Assembly: GCF_002099425.1 (NCBI RefSeq)
Contig: NW_018344038.1
Coordinates: forward strand, 2,402,001-2,466,000
DNA: 64,000 nt
Source: Phascolarctos cinereus
Lineage: Eukaryota > Chordata > Mammalia > Diprotodontia > Phascolarctidae
Direction of reading: 5' to 3'
Numbering within the stretch: the first letter of the stretch is position 1; every line of letters starts with the position of its first letter. Position numbers and translations under genes: made by a program. The notes under the pieces are model-generated. The model saw nothing but the letters and a program-made list of their open reading frames with translations. It was not told where the DNA came from and did not search any database. Positions 44,901 through 57,300 of this stretch are shown one piece after another.

Positions 44901-47900
44901 GGGTTTATATGGAAGAGAGCATGGGAAAGAAATGCCAGGAACACTGATGAGGTAATCCAAAGATGCAGGTGTCTTTGGGGGCTGTGGATGGGAAAGTACA
45001 GGGAGTATACTGGACAGGGAAGGGAATGGATCTTTGAAGTCTGGCAGGAGGAAGAGTTCTTGGGCTGGTCAAGGACACCCCTCTTCCTCTGTCTTGATGA
45101 AAGAATACTCTGCAACAAAGGAAAGCTTTCTCACAACTAAGAAATTGGGAGGCTTCCAGAGACATGATCTGAGGGCTGGGGCCTGAGCAGCCAGATAAGG
45201 GTTGTGCTGAGGCCCATGCATGAATAACTGCTAGGCACAGTGTCCTTGGGCTGGGGAGTGGTTGTCAGAGACAGTGTTTCTGAGACTAGGGAGACATTTG
45301 GGGCACAAGTATAAGCACAAGCACCCGAGCACCCCATCATTATAGGTCAGGGATCACACAAACCAGACCAGGTGTCCTGGTCTCTGGTATAAATGTAATT
45401 ATACTGCAAGCTTTCTTATCCATTTGCGCTGGAGGTATGGGCTATGCTAAGCTATGCAAGAGTACATTTCACTATTGTTTAGATTTAGGAGGAAAGAGGT
45501 CTGGGGCAAGATTAAGCAGCAACTTCTGCTTTCCATGGCCCAAAGGGCCCTACTACCTAAATGGTAAAATAATGTTCTGTATTACAAACGCAGGAAGATA
45601 AGTCTTCCTGAGTCCAAGCCAAGCACTCTATCTACTGGGTCACCTAGCTTACTAAGTTGTTTGAGTCATGTCCAACTCTTTATAAGCCCATTTGGGGTTT
45701 TCTTGGCAAAAATACTGGAGTGATTTGCCATTTCCTTCTCCAGCTCATTTTATAGATGAGGAAACTGAGGCAAACAGGGTTAAGTGGCTTGCCCAAGGTC
45801 ACAAGTTAGTATCTAAGGGTGGATTCCAACTCAGGTCTCCCTGACTCTAAGACCATGGCTCTACCTATTGTGTCATCTAGCTTCCTAATGCTGGGAATAA
45901 TGAAATAGATTCAGGTTAGCCCTACACTTTGTGAAGGAATGTAGTGTCAGTTTAAAAAGTATAGGACAGAACTATGTATGCAACTTTGTACAAGAGAAAC
46001 GGCATCAATTGGGGGGCAGCTAGGTAGCGCAATGGATAGAGCACTGGCCCTGAAGTCAGGAGGACCTGAGTTCAAATCCGACCTCAGACCAACCGCTTGA
46101 CACTTACTAGCTGTGTGACCCTGGGCAAGTCACTTAACCCCAATTGCCTAAAAGAAAGGAAAAAAAAAAGGGCATCAATCCTGGAGTCAAGGGAATCCGA
46201 GTTCAAATTCTACCTCTGACACTATTTGTATAATATTGGGGAACTTGATGGGTCTTGGTTTCCTGATCTATAAAACCACGGATTCAGACTAGATGGCCTT
46301 TGAGGCCCCTTTAACTCCAAATGGATAGAACTGTGCCTGAGCTTCAGTAAGCAGTGGCTATTTTCATCCCTGTATCTCCCCGGAAGTAAGCAAGGTATTT
46401 TTGCACAAGGTAGGTTAAAGTGCATTAGACAGAACATATCTGCAGTCCAGTTTAATTCATTTGTGCTCTTTTAGATTCAGTTACCATAGCTGCCTCTGAA
46501 TACATTCTAAGTATAATGAGTACAATTGCAAATGAAAATGCACAGGGATGCACAAAACAAATAATGTAACTGCAGATATGAATTGATAGATATGGTGCCC
46601 TTCTTGTTCTGTGTTTAGGGAATGGACAGTTCTGACACAAGAAAACTCATGTAGCTTGTGTGCTTTTGATAAAGTTCGCTGTGAAAGATGTTCCTTTGTA
46701 TCTGGGCAGGCTGAAAGGGGACAGTAGGTTCACTCTTTGTGGCAGCTGTTTCTTTTGCTGGCGAGCACGCACAACTCTTCCAGTCCAAAAGGAAAGCATC
46801 AGGGACACAGTGAGGAAGAGAGAGGTGGGCCAAATATAAGGGTTCATCAATAGCAATGACAGCACATGTATTGTTTTATGGTCTACAAAGCACTTTGCTT
46901 CCAATAATACATCAAGGCAGGTAATCCAAATATTATTGTTACTTCCATTTTACAGATGAGTAAGTGGAAAATTACAGAGATTCTGGAGAGCAGAGAGATT
47001 AAAAGATTTGCCTCTACAGCTATCTGCAGCTAATAAGTGGCAGAAATAGTTCTTCTGACCCAACTTCAGGCCTCTTTCCACTGTGAATTCAAGAAGAGCT
47101 GGAGCAAGGAAGGACAACAAGCATGAGAAGAAAGTTAAGGGTCAGGAATCAGACACTTGTACTGAGTCTTGGCATCAAATGTTATTCTTATCTTTTTGTT
47201 CTGCTTGTGTTTCTTCCATATCCTGAACTGCTTGAGTCACCAACCCCAATATTTCTTCCTGAGATTCCTAGAAAGTGTACCTGATTTTTATAAAAAAAAA
47301 AAAAAAGACAAGTATAATCATAGATTCATATTCATATTTTGGTTCCTGCATGTCATCTCTGGACTGTGAAAACTGACTTATGTAGAAGAAAGTTTAGAAT
47401 GGTATACTATATACTTCCGTAATATAAATGTGGTCTATTAGTTAATTTCTGTAACCATTTTTGTTTTGGTTTTTGTTTTTTAGGCAGTTGGGGTTAAGTG
47501 ACTTGCCCAGGGTCACACAGTAAGTGTCAAGTGTTTGGTCTGAGGCCACATTTGAACTCAGGTCCTCCTGACTTCAAGGCTGGTGCTTTATCCACTGCTC
47601 CACCTAGCTGCCCCAATTTTTGTAATCATTTAAAAAAATAATAAAAATAATATAAATTATCATTAGACTTTTTGGCTTGACAGTTATATTGATATAACTA
47701 TATATTTTGATGAATAGCACTCTTAATTTTTCTCAAGTTGCACAAAGAAGGATATTGGAGTATTAAATTTAAGAAGTATGTCTTTTCTTTTAGGTACTCA
47801 AGTATTAAATTCACTCATTCCTTTATTTCACTTGTTTGTACATTCAACAAATGTTTGTCAGGTGCCTGCTATGTCCCTGAGGTTGGGTGGGGGATAGAGT

Positions 47901-50900
47901 TTATATAGACAATCTCTGCCCTAGGGCAGGCCTAGGAAGGGCAGGAGAAGATACCAATGTGATAAGTGCCTTAGAGAAAAGTCTTCTGGTAGGGAGAGGG
48001 TTAGTAGGAGGGAAAAGGAGGACAGCGAGCTGGCCTCTCTCTAAATGTGACTGGTGGGAATTGAGTGCAGACACCCCCCTCTATCAGCTGGCATTCAGGG
48101 CAGGTACCAGCCTGGCTACCATTAGCTGGTCAGCCACCTTCCCAGTGTCAGTGGTTCAGCACAACACCAAGCTTGTCATGTTCAGTAGTAAGGGTTTTCC
48201 TTCTTGTCCTTTGCTCGAAGGAATGGTTTGTTTTTATGGTCATTCCAATTATTTCCTCTGTCCCTTTGTACACTAAAGTCAGTCACTTGATAAGCATTTA
48301 TTAAACACCTACTACATGCCATATACTGTGCTAAGCACTGAAGCTACAAAGGGAAAAGACAGATCTTGCCCTCAAGGATCTCACAGTCTAATGGGAGAGA
48401 CAGCATGCAAAAAAAATGTACAAAAATATGACTATATTGGATAAAAAGGAAATACTCTACAGAGGGAAGGAACTAGAAGAGAGATTAGGAAAGGCCTTCT
48501 GTAGAGGTGGGATTTTTAGCTGGGGTTTGAAGGAAGACAGGGAAACCTAGAGGCAGAAATGAGGAAGGAAAGAATTCCAGGCATGGGGGACAGTCAGTGA
48601 AAATGCCTGGAGTCGGGAGATAAAGTATTTTTGTTTGTGGAGGAACATGGGGGTGGGATTGGGGGTGGGGGGTGTCAGTGTCCTGGGATGGCAGAGTATG
48701 AGTAGGAGTGGGGGAAAGGTAAAGTGTAAGCAGACTGGAAAAGTAGTGGGTGGAGGAGGGGGCCTTAGGTTATGAAGGACTTTGAATGTCAAACAGAAGA
48801 TTTTGTATTTGAGCATTCCAGCAGAAGTGCTGGTCCCTGTACCACCTTTTCTCTAAGGCCTTCCAATCTGGGGCAGAAATGTGAAGTTAAAAGTCTTGTC
48901 TAGGAGATTATTCTCACCCTTATAAGCAAAGTCCCTACACTGCTTTGCTGACAAGGAAGAGAATGTTACTTGGCTCTTCTCCTGGGAGAACCAGGATGCA
49001 AGGCCCTAGACCGGTATATTGAGGTCATAGGTTGAAGGTTAACATTATGCCTGTGAGCGAGATGCTTCTACAGAGGCAGGGTCCTGATGCCTTCATCTTT
49101 GTAACCTAAATACTAACTCAGATCACTCCTCACACTGCCAGGTCTGAGCAACCCCCTGCTTGCCAGGGGAGCTGCAATGGTTTTCTGTTATACCAGACCT
49201 TCTCCCAGTAGTTTCTCTTGTTGAATGGGAGACGTTTAACAGTTCATTGATTTAGTAAAACCTTTTCAAATTCATTGCAAAAGGTACCAAGGTCCCAGAT
49301 ATGTTGTGAACAAGAGAAATACTTTGTCATTTGCTTATTCTCTTCACTGATACATACTGCAGTTGCTCAATGACTTGATAGTTGATCTTTGAGAAGTGTT
49401 ATGGCCAAACACTACCACCTTGTACTCTACCTGGTGATGAACCTCTCCAAGCTGTTAGACTAGAGTTTGATTGATAAACGTAAAGACTGTCAGGAGCCCA
49501 TACCTAAGACCTTTCCAGCATGGCAGAATCTGCCAGACCTTGTGGTCCACTGGCATAGCCTTTGAGAACCCAGACTCCATGCCAAAATAAGGCAATGAAG
49601 GAAGACTTAAACATAGAACAAGAGAAAAACCAGTCTACAACTATGGAAAATGAGAATTTTTAAGCCCCCTTTTTTCAAAGCATTCACTAGTTTCATAACA
49701 GTTAACTTTGCAGGACTTAGCTGGGGGAAAAGCTTACATACTCTTAAGATTTTGAAAGCATAAGACTCCTAAGTTATAGACGAGTTGCCAATCTGCTCTG
49801 ATGGGGAATTTCCATAAAGGAAATCCCCCACTTCAAATCATACATTAGGAACAAAAAAAAAAGAGAGATTTAGAAAAGTGAATAAGTATAACCCTAAATT
49901 TGAATATAGAAATTTAGAAGCTTAGACAGTGTCTCAGTCAGTAGTGAAGAATCTTTTGATTCCAAAGTGAAAGTCTAATATTATCTCTATGCCACTGAGA
50001 CAAAGAGTTCTGGAAGGAAGAACTTCAGGAAGTTACTAGGAATACTGAAATCTACTGAATTCTTCCTTGTTCTTGGAATCCCACATATTTTTCTGGTTCC
50101 AATTTTCATTTCTTTTATCTGATCATATGATTGCATTTGTTTATCAGGATGATGAAACTTACCATTACAAATCAATGTTTTTTCTTTATTATGAATGGAT
50201 GCATAGCACAGCCTTGCATTATCTCCATTCACATCTTGTCAAATTGCAATTCCATCTAACCTCCATTATCTCTGCCTACTCTTTTCCAGTATTCAAACTA
50301 GCGAACTGACCCACCACAAATTTGCATTGTTTTATAGTGTTCACTGAAGCACAATAATCCCTTTATTCTTCCAAATTAACTCTCCACTATACTCCCCACA
50401 GCTGCTCTTCCAAATCTTCCTTTTTTAAAATTTTTTATTTTTTATTTTTATTTTTTTGGTGAACTGAACTTTTTTTTATATAAATTTATTTATTTGTAGT
50501 TTTCAACATTCATTTCCACAAGTTTTTGAGTTCCAAATTTTCACCCTGTCTCACCCTTCCCCCACCCCAAGATGGCATGCATTCTGAATATCCCTTCCCC
50601 TAGTCTGCCCTCTTTTCTTTCTTTCCCCCCTTCTCTTATCCCCTCCCGCTTCTATTTTCCTGTAGGGCAGGATAGACTTCTGTACCCCATTTCCTGTATT
50701 TCTTATTTCCTGATAGCATCTGAAAACTTTTTTAAAATATGTTTTTAAAACTTTAGGTTTCAGATTTTCTCTCTTCCTCCCTCCCCACCTACCCTCATTG
50801 AAAAGGCAAGCAATTCAATATAGGTTGTACACGTGCAGTTATGCAAAACACTTCCATAGTAGACATGTTGTGAAAAACTAACTCTATTTCCCTTAATCCT

Positions 50901-51303
50901 ATCCTGCCCTCCCATTTATTCTATTCTTTTTTTGACCCAGTTCCTCCTCAGAAGTACTTACTTCTGATTACACCCTTTTCCAGTCTGCACTTCCTCTCTA
51001 TCATCCCCCTACTCTCTTGTCCTCTTCTCCCCCTATTTTCTTGTAGGGTAAGACAAATTTCCATACCCAATTGAATGTGTATGTTATTCCCTCCTTAAGC
51101 CAAATCCTATGAGAATAAGATTTACTCATTCCCTCTCACCTTCCCCTGCTTCCCCTCCACTGTAAGAGACTTTTCTGTTTTTTTTTGTGAGATAATTTAC
51201 CCCATTCTACCTCTCCCTTTCTTCTTCTCTGAGTATAATCCTCCTCATCCCTTAATTTTATTCTCCAGATATGACCCCTTAATCTTCAACTCACCCTGTG
51301 CCT

Positions 51304-51366
<63 letters not shown>

Positions 51367-54300
51367 GTCTATACATACATATAATTTTTCCTCCAACTAC
51401 CCTAATACTGACAAAGGTCTCATGAGTTATAAATATCATCTTTCCATGCAGGAATGTAAACAGTTCAATCTTAATAAGTCTCTTATGATTTCTCTTTCCT
51501 GTTTACCTCTTCATGTTCCACTTGAGTCCTGTATTTGAAAGTCAAATTTTCTATTCAGCTCTGGTCTTTTCATCAGGAATGCTTGAAAGTCCTCTATTTC
51601 ACTGAATGACCATTTTTTCCCCTGAAGGATTATACTCAGTTTTGCTGGGTAGGTGATTCTTGGTTGTAATCCTATCTCCTTTGCCCTCTGGAATATTATA
51701 TTCCATGCCCTGCGGTCCTTTAATGTAGAAGCTGCTAAATCTTGTGTTATCCTGATTGTGTTTCCACAGTACTTGAATTGTTTCCTTCTGGCAGCTTGTA
51801 ATATTTTCTCCTTGACCTGGGAACTCTGGAATTTGGCTACAATATTCCTAGGAGTTTTCCTTTGGGGATCTCTTTCAGGAGGAGATCTGTGGATTCTTTC
51901 AATTTCTATTTTGCCCTCTGGTTCTACTATATCAGGGCAGTTTTCCTTGATAATTTCTTGAAAGATGATGTCTAGGCTTTTTTTTGATCATGGCTTTCAG
52001 ATAGTCCAATAATTTTTAAATTCTCTCTCCTGGATCTATTTTCCAGGTCAGTTGTTTTTCCAATGAGATATTTCACATTGTTTTCTAATTTTTCATTCTT
52101 TTGGATTTGTTTTACAGTGTCTTGATTTCTCATAAAGTCACTGTCTTCCAATTGCTCTATTCTAATTTTTAAGGAAGTATTTTCTTCAGTAGTCTTTTGG
52201 ACTTCCTTTTCCATTTGGCCAATTTTTCTTTTTAGGGCATTTTTCTCCTCATTGGCTTTTTGGACCTCTTTTGCCATTTGGGTTAGGCTATTTTTTAAGG
52301 TGTTAATTTCTTCAGTATTTTTTGGGTCTCCTTTAGCAAGCTGTTGACTTGTTTTTCATGATTTTCTTGCATCACTCTCATTTCTCTTCCCAGTTTTTCC
52401 TCTGCTTCCCTTACTTCTCAAAATCCCTTTTGAGCTCTTCCAAGGCCTGGGACTGATTCATATTTTTCTTGGAGGCTTTGGATGTAGGAGCTTTGACTTT
52501 GTTGTCTTCTTCTGGTTGTATATTTTGATCTTCTTTGTCACCAAAGTAAGATAATATAGTCTGACTCTTTTTGTGCTGCTTGCTCATGATCCCGGCCAAT
52601 TACTTAAGTTTTAAACTCTTTGTTAAGGTAAGAGTCTGCTTCCAATGTGGAGAATGTACTGTCCCAAGGTTCAGGGGTTTGTACAGCTGTTTTCAGAGAT
52701 ACTTGTAGGTACCTGTAAATTTTCAGTTCTTGCAAGGTGGTATGATAAGGGGCAAGGTGTTTACTCCTTTCCTGGCCTGTGACCACAAGTATTCCTTTCT
52801 GTCCTGTAACTGTGAGGAGGGGTTCCTCTCCACAGCCCCTACAAGCTCCACCACACCAGCGTTCCTTCTCACAAACACGGGCAAAGCAAGAGATTCCTGC
52901 CTCAGCACTGGCCAAGAGATCCCTGCAATCCCTCTCTGATCAGCCACTGGATTCCCCCTCGGTCTGTCGGCCAGAAGCTCGGGAAGCAGCTGACCCCCCC
53001 AGGACCATGCTTTTGGGGAATGAAGCTGAGACCCCGCCTTCCTTTCTCAGCACCAACAGAAACAGACTTTTCCCACTGACCTTCTAAGTTGTCTTTGGCA
53101 TTAATGGGTTGAGGAGTCTGGAAACCTCCACAGCTGCCCGTGACTCACTCCTCTGAGGCCTGCTCCAGGTCCCCTGCGGCCTGCGCTCCCACTATACGCT
53201 GTGCTCCCAGCGTGATACACCTTTCTGATCAATCATCTAGGTTGTCTTGGGCTGGAAATTTGTTTCACTCTGTCTTTTTGTGGGTTCTGCTGCTTCAGAA
53301 TTTGTTTAGAGCCATTTTTTATGAGTATTTAGAGGGGTTTGTGGGAGAGCTTAAGCAAGTCACTGCTTTCACTCTGCTGTCTTGGCTCCGCCCCAAAATT
53401 TTTTATTTTTAAAAAAAGTTTTTTTAAATCTTCCTTTTTTTAGCTTTCTTTAATCCTCCCCCCCCACTTTTTGCTGGACTATCCTCCATGTTTGTCCTTC
53501 TAGTGGCATATCTCCCCAGAAGTTCTGTCCTAGGCCTTCTTTTCTTCCCCCTCTGTGCCCTTTCTCTCTCTGATTTCATCAGCTCCTATGGGTTCAGTTA
53601 TCATGTCTATGCAAAATGACTTGACAATCTAAATATCTAATTCCAGTCTCTAGTCCCACATCACTAGCTGCTGGTTGGATAATGCTCAGCTGGAAATCCT
53701 CCCAGTCATCACAAACTTTACATGTCCGAAATGGAACTCATTATCTTTCTCATTCGTTACCCCTTCTTCTTCCTCCAGAAATGCCTGTCTCTTTGGAGAG
53801 TACCACAATCCTTCCAGTCAGAGGTTGGAGTCATCTTCAACTCTTCTTTATCCCTGACTGCCAATCCAATCAATTGTTAAATCTGGTAGATTATTCCTTC
53901 ACAATTTATCTGGCATCTATCCCCTTTTTTATTTGCATGGCTACCACCCAAATTCAGACCCTTATCTTAGTCCATTTGCATGGACTATTACAACAGCCTT
54001 CAAATTGGACTCCTAGCTTCTAAACTCTCCCCGCTCCAGTTCATCTACCACACAATCACCAAAATAACCAAAAAACACATTTGACTATGTCATTCCCTTC
54101 CCAAGAACCTTTGGGACTCCTTATTTCCTCTAGAATAAAATATAAGCTTCTTAGCTTGACTCAAGCCTATCTTTCAGGCTTATTTCATGTTAGTCCCCTT
54201 CTATGCCTAGTACTAACTAGCCTCCTTACTGTTCTTCAAATTCAGCTTGCCATATCAGATGTTGGGGCCTTTCCCTAGCCTTCCTCCAGGCTTGGAAGGG

Positions 54301-57300
54301 AATCACTTTGTAAACCCCTTAGATGTTCATCAGTGTGGGACAGTGGAAAGAGCTCTAGATGTGAAAGCAAATGGACTTGCATTCACATTGCCACCTGTTC
54401 ACTATCTGTGGGACCTTAAGAGTCACTGGCTTTCCATTCCTTCACGTGTATAATGAAGATGGTTGAACTGGATGACCTCTAAAATTTCCTTCCAGCTCTA
54501 AATCCATGATCCCGTGTCTAACTCAGCCATTTAAATGTTGTATTGTCCAGGAGGATTCCCGTTTTTCATTTTGTCTTTGTATTCAAAAGACAAAGTGTAC
54601 ATGTTACACACTTAACAAATATTTGTGAGATTAACTTGGATTGGACTGGAGGCAGATATAAACCTCTGCTTTTTCACATAACTAACATTCTACCTAGATA
54701 ATTTACAAAATCATTTATATACTGGATCACCATTCAACTAATGGAAAAGATACAAGTACCTGGTGCTCCTTTTGAAGTGGGGCATCTAGGGGCACAGTTG
54801 ATAAGAGTGCCGGGCCTGGGGTCAGGAAGATTCATCTTCCTGGGTTCAAATTTGGCCTTAGACACTTACCAGTTGTGTGACCCTGGGCAAGTCACCTAAC
54901 CCTGGTTGCCTTAGTTTCCTCATCTGTAAAATGAGCTAGAGAAGGAAATGGAAAACCACTCAAGTACTTCTGCCAAGAAAATCCCAAATGGGGTCATGCA
55001 GAGTCAGACACAACTGAACCACAACAATAGCAGCAGCAACAACTTAGCTCCAATGTGATTACTATTAGCTTTCATAGTTCATTCCTGCCTTGGACCATTT
55101 GAGTCCTAAGCCTGTCTCTTGTCTTGCCTTCTTTGCCTTGTTATGGCTCCTGTCTTGCATTTTCACTCCAATTTCTCCCCATATTCTGGCCCCCATAAAC
55201 CAGTGGAGAAAGGGTTTGTGCTTTCAGTAACCTGTCTTAGTAAACCTAACTAAATAAAGTAAACAAATCAACTGCTTTGAAAACATATTTTGTGCGACCT
55301 CTAGTGGGTGTTAACAAGTAAATATACAGCATATAGTATGCTTAGTTAATAACTAAGCATACAGTATATAGGAATGCCTTACTTCACTGATAGATGAATT
55401 CTTGAAAAATGTGTGCAAACTGAGATTTTGTATATTGAATAATATTGCTCCACTGACATACGTGATAATTTGAGAGCTGTTTTTCTATTAAAATTTTGGA
55501 CTCCCAAGACATAAATAAACTTTTTAACATCACATATAAAACAGAAAAATAACTTTCCTAACAAAACTAACAATAACATTGTAAATCAAAGACTATACTG
55601 AATACTTAGCAGTGGAGAACAATGTAAAAGCAGGTGTTCAAATAATAGCAATGTTTCAATATAACATCTATGGATGGTCATCTGAAGAACCATCAATAAG
55701 ATTTATCAATCAGATTCAATTAAAACATATAAACATGTGAGTGTGTGTATAGAATGTCACTGACCAATCTAGATGATGCAAATTCTTTATACTATTATGT
55801 TCATAGTCACACTCATTAAAAGATAGCAAAATATGTTATATTTTCCATTTAATTGAAAAACTGCTCTAAATGATCATTAAAGTTTTTGAAATGAAAGGGA
55901 AAAAGTATTACCACTTAACAGACTTTTTTAAATACAAAAACTTAATTGATCATTTTTAAACACAAAGGCTTTTATTTGGTTATTTAAACTTAATTATTGT
56001 GGGAGATTATAATTCCTCAGGAAAAACAAAACAAAACAAAAACCCTTTCCCCACACAGCAAAAATGCTATTTTCAAATAGCCAGTTTAGTTTTCATTTCC
56101 TAAATACATGCTTAGTATTAGGCATAGACTTTACCTGTAGATGGATTTTTGATGTGGCATTCATCTCTCTGAATAAAAAGTTCTTCTTCGAGAACTTCCT
56201 TAATTCTCTTATGTGGCTCACAATATAGGAATTTTTTCCCTATTAAGACATTAACAAAATGGGTTATTTACTATTAAAAACAAAAAAATGGCTACAGCTT
56301 AACTGTCTAGTAATTATACATATTCATGCAATACAAAATTGTTTTAAAAGCTATGTCACCTGCATATAAATAACGAATGATTTATCCTAGAGTCTCAAGT
56401 TTGGTATACATTTCTTGCATTGTAATTGAATCACAGAGGCACTTATTTTCATTATAGTTAACATTACATGCAGCCTTAACTTGCTGCTGTATATTTAATG
56501 CACCAAGACTCCTACCTACTTCTTTCAGCATTCTGAGAGAATAATAGCAAAGGAGTGGAGCTGGGGTTGTGCAAGTTGTATTTTGGGGCAGAAAACTCCA
56601 GTTTGTCTGAAGCCTAGAGGTTATGGAAGGAAGAAATATGACATAAGGCTGGAATGGTGGGTGGAAACGGAGTGTGAAGGACTAAGAATGCCACACAAAG
56701 GAGTCTGAACTTTGTGTGAGATACCTTCTTCTCTGTGGCCAGAGGGAAAGAAAGAGAAAGTGAAGGAGGGTGTTGATAAATTTTGAGGAATTAAGTTGGG
56801 AAAGTGAGGGAATTGGTTTTGGAAAACCTGAATCTTTTCAAAGAAGTTGGAGGCAAAGTCATCTGTTGTAAATGTGGGTTCTGTGATGCGGTTGGCTGTT
56901 AAAGGAAAGAAGAATAGGTTTGGAACAATCTCTGTTGGGGAATAAGATAGGATTTGATCAGGATAGAGAGCAAAGATTGTTAAGTAGCATCTGTTAATGT
57001 ACTGTTAGTTTTTAGAGGATGTAATCAGATCTCTTTTCAGTTGCTCAGGAAATGTATTGTGAGAAAGAAGAGGATTAAAGAAAAGGTAATACCTTGGCTC
57101 AAGAAGGGTTGGAAGATGATAATGGAGGGTGGAGAGAAGGCAGAGTTACACGTTTAATTTGCTTCTATTTTTTAATCTGCCAAGAAAAATGATCTTTGAA
57201 TCCTGATCAAATCTCTATCTCATTCTCCAGAAATATTGTTCTAAACTTTTTTTACTAATCCTCATCCATACCCCCAAGCCCAGACTTATAGTAGATGGTC

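Larger units (their letters stand above)
50443..53394 (-). mobile_element. Near full-length HAL1 (half-L1) retrotransposon
   Basis: On the minus strand the element starts GGGGCGGAGCCAAGACAGC (53394), the classic L1 5' end. It has a GC-rich 5' UTR to about 52590, one L1-type ORF1 (52587-51511) and a 3' UTR of about 1 kb ending in AAATAAATAAA and an A-rich tail. There is no ORF2, so this is the half-L1 architecture, not a 5'-truncated L1. It is bounded by a perfect 16-base AAAATTTTTTATTTTT on both sides (50427-50442 and 53395-53410). It sits inside an L2 in intron 2 of C11orf97, on the same strand as the gene. HAL1 families are known from opossum. ORF1 damage says it is not recent. Confidence 0.85.

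Noticed and set aside
44859-45340. Repeated open frames also found at 35311-35792
   Set aside because: They are chance frames in the two copies of a solo LTR.
51304-51366. Regular repeats considered as a CRISPR-like array
   Set aside because: A plain (TCTA)n microsatellite without spacers, in a mammalian genome.
52604-53087. Open frames in the GC-rich block on both strands
   Set aside because: They lie in the HAL1 5' UTR and do not resemble any L1 protein.
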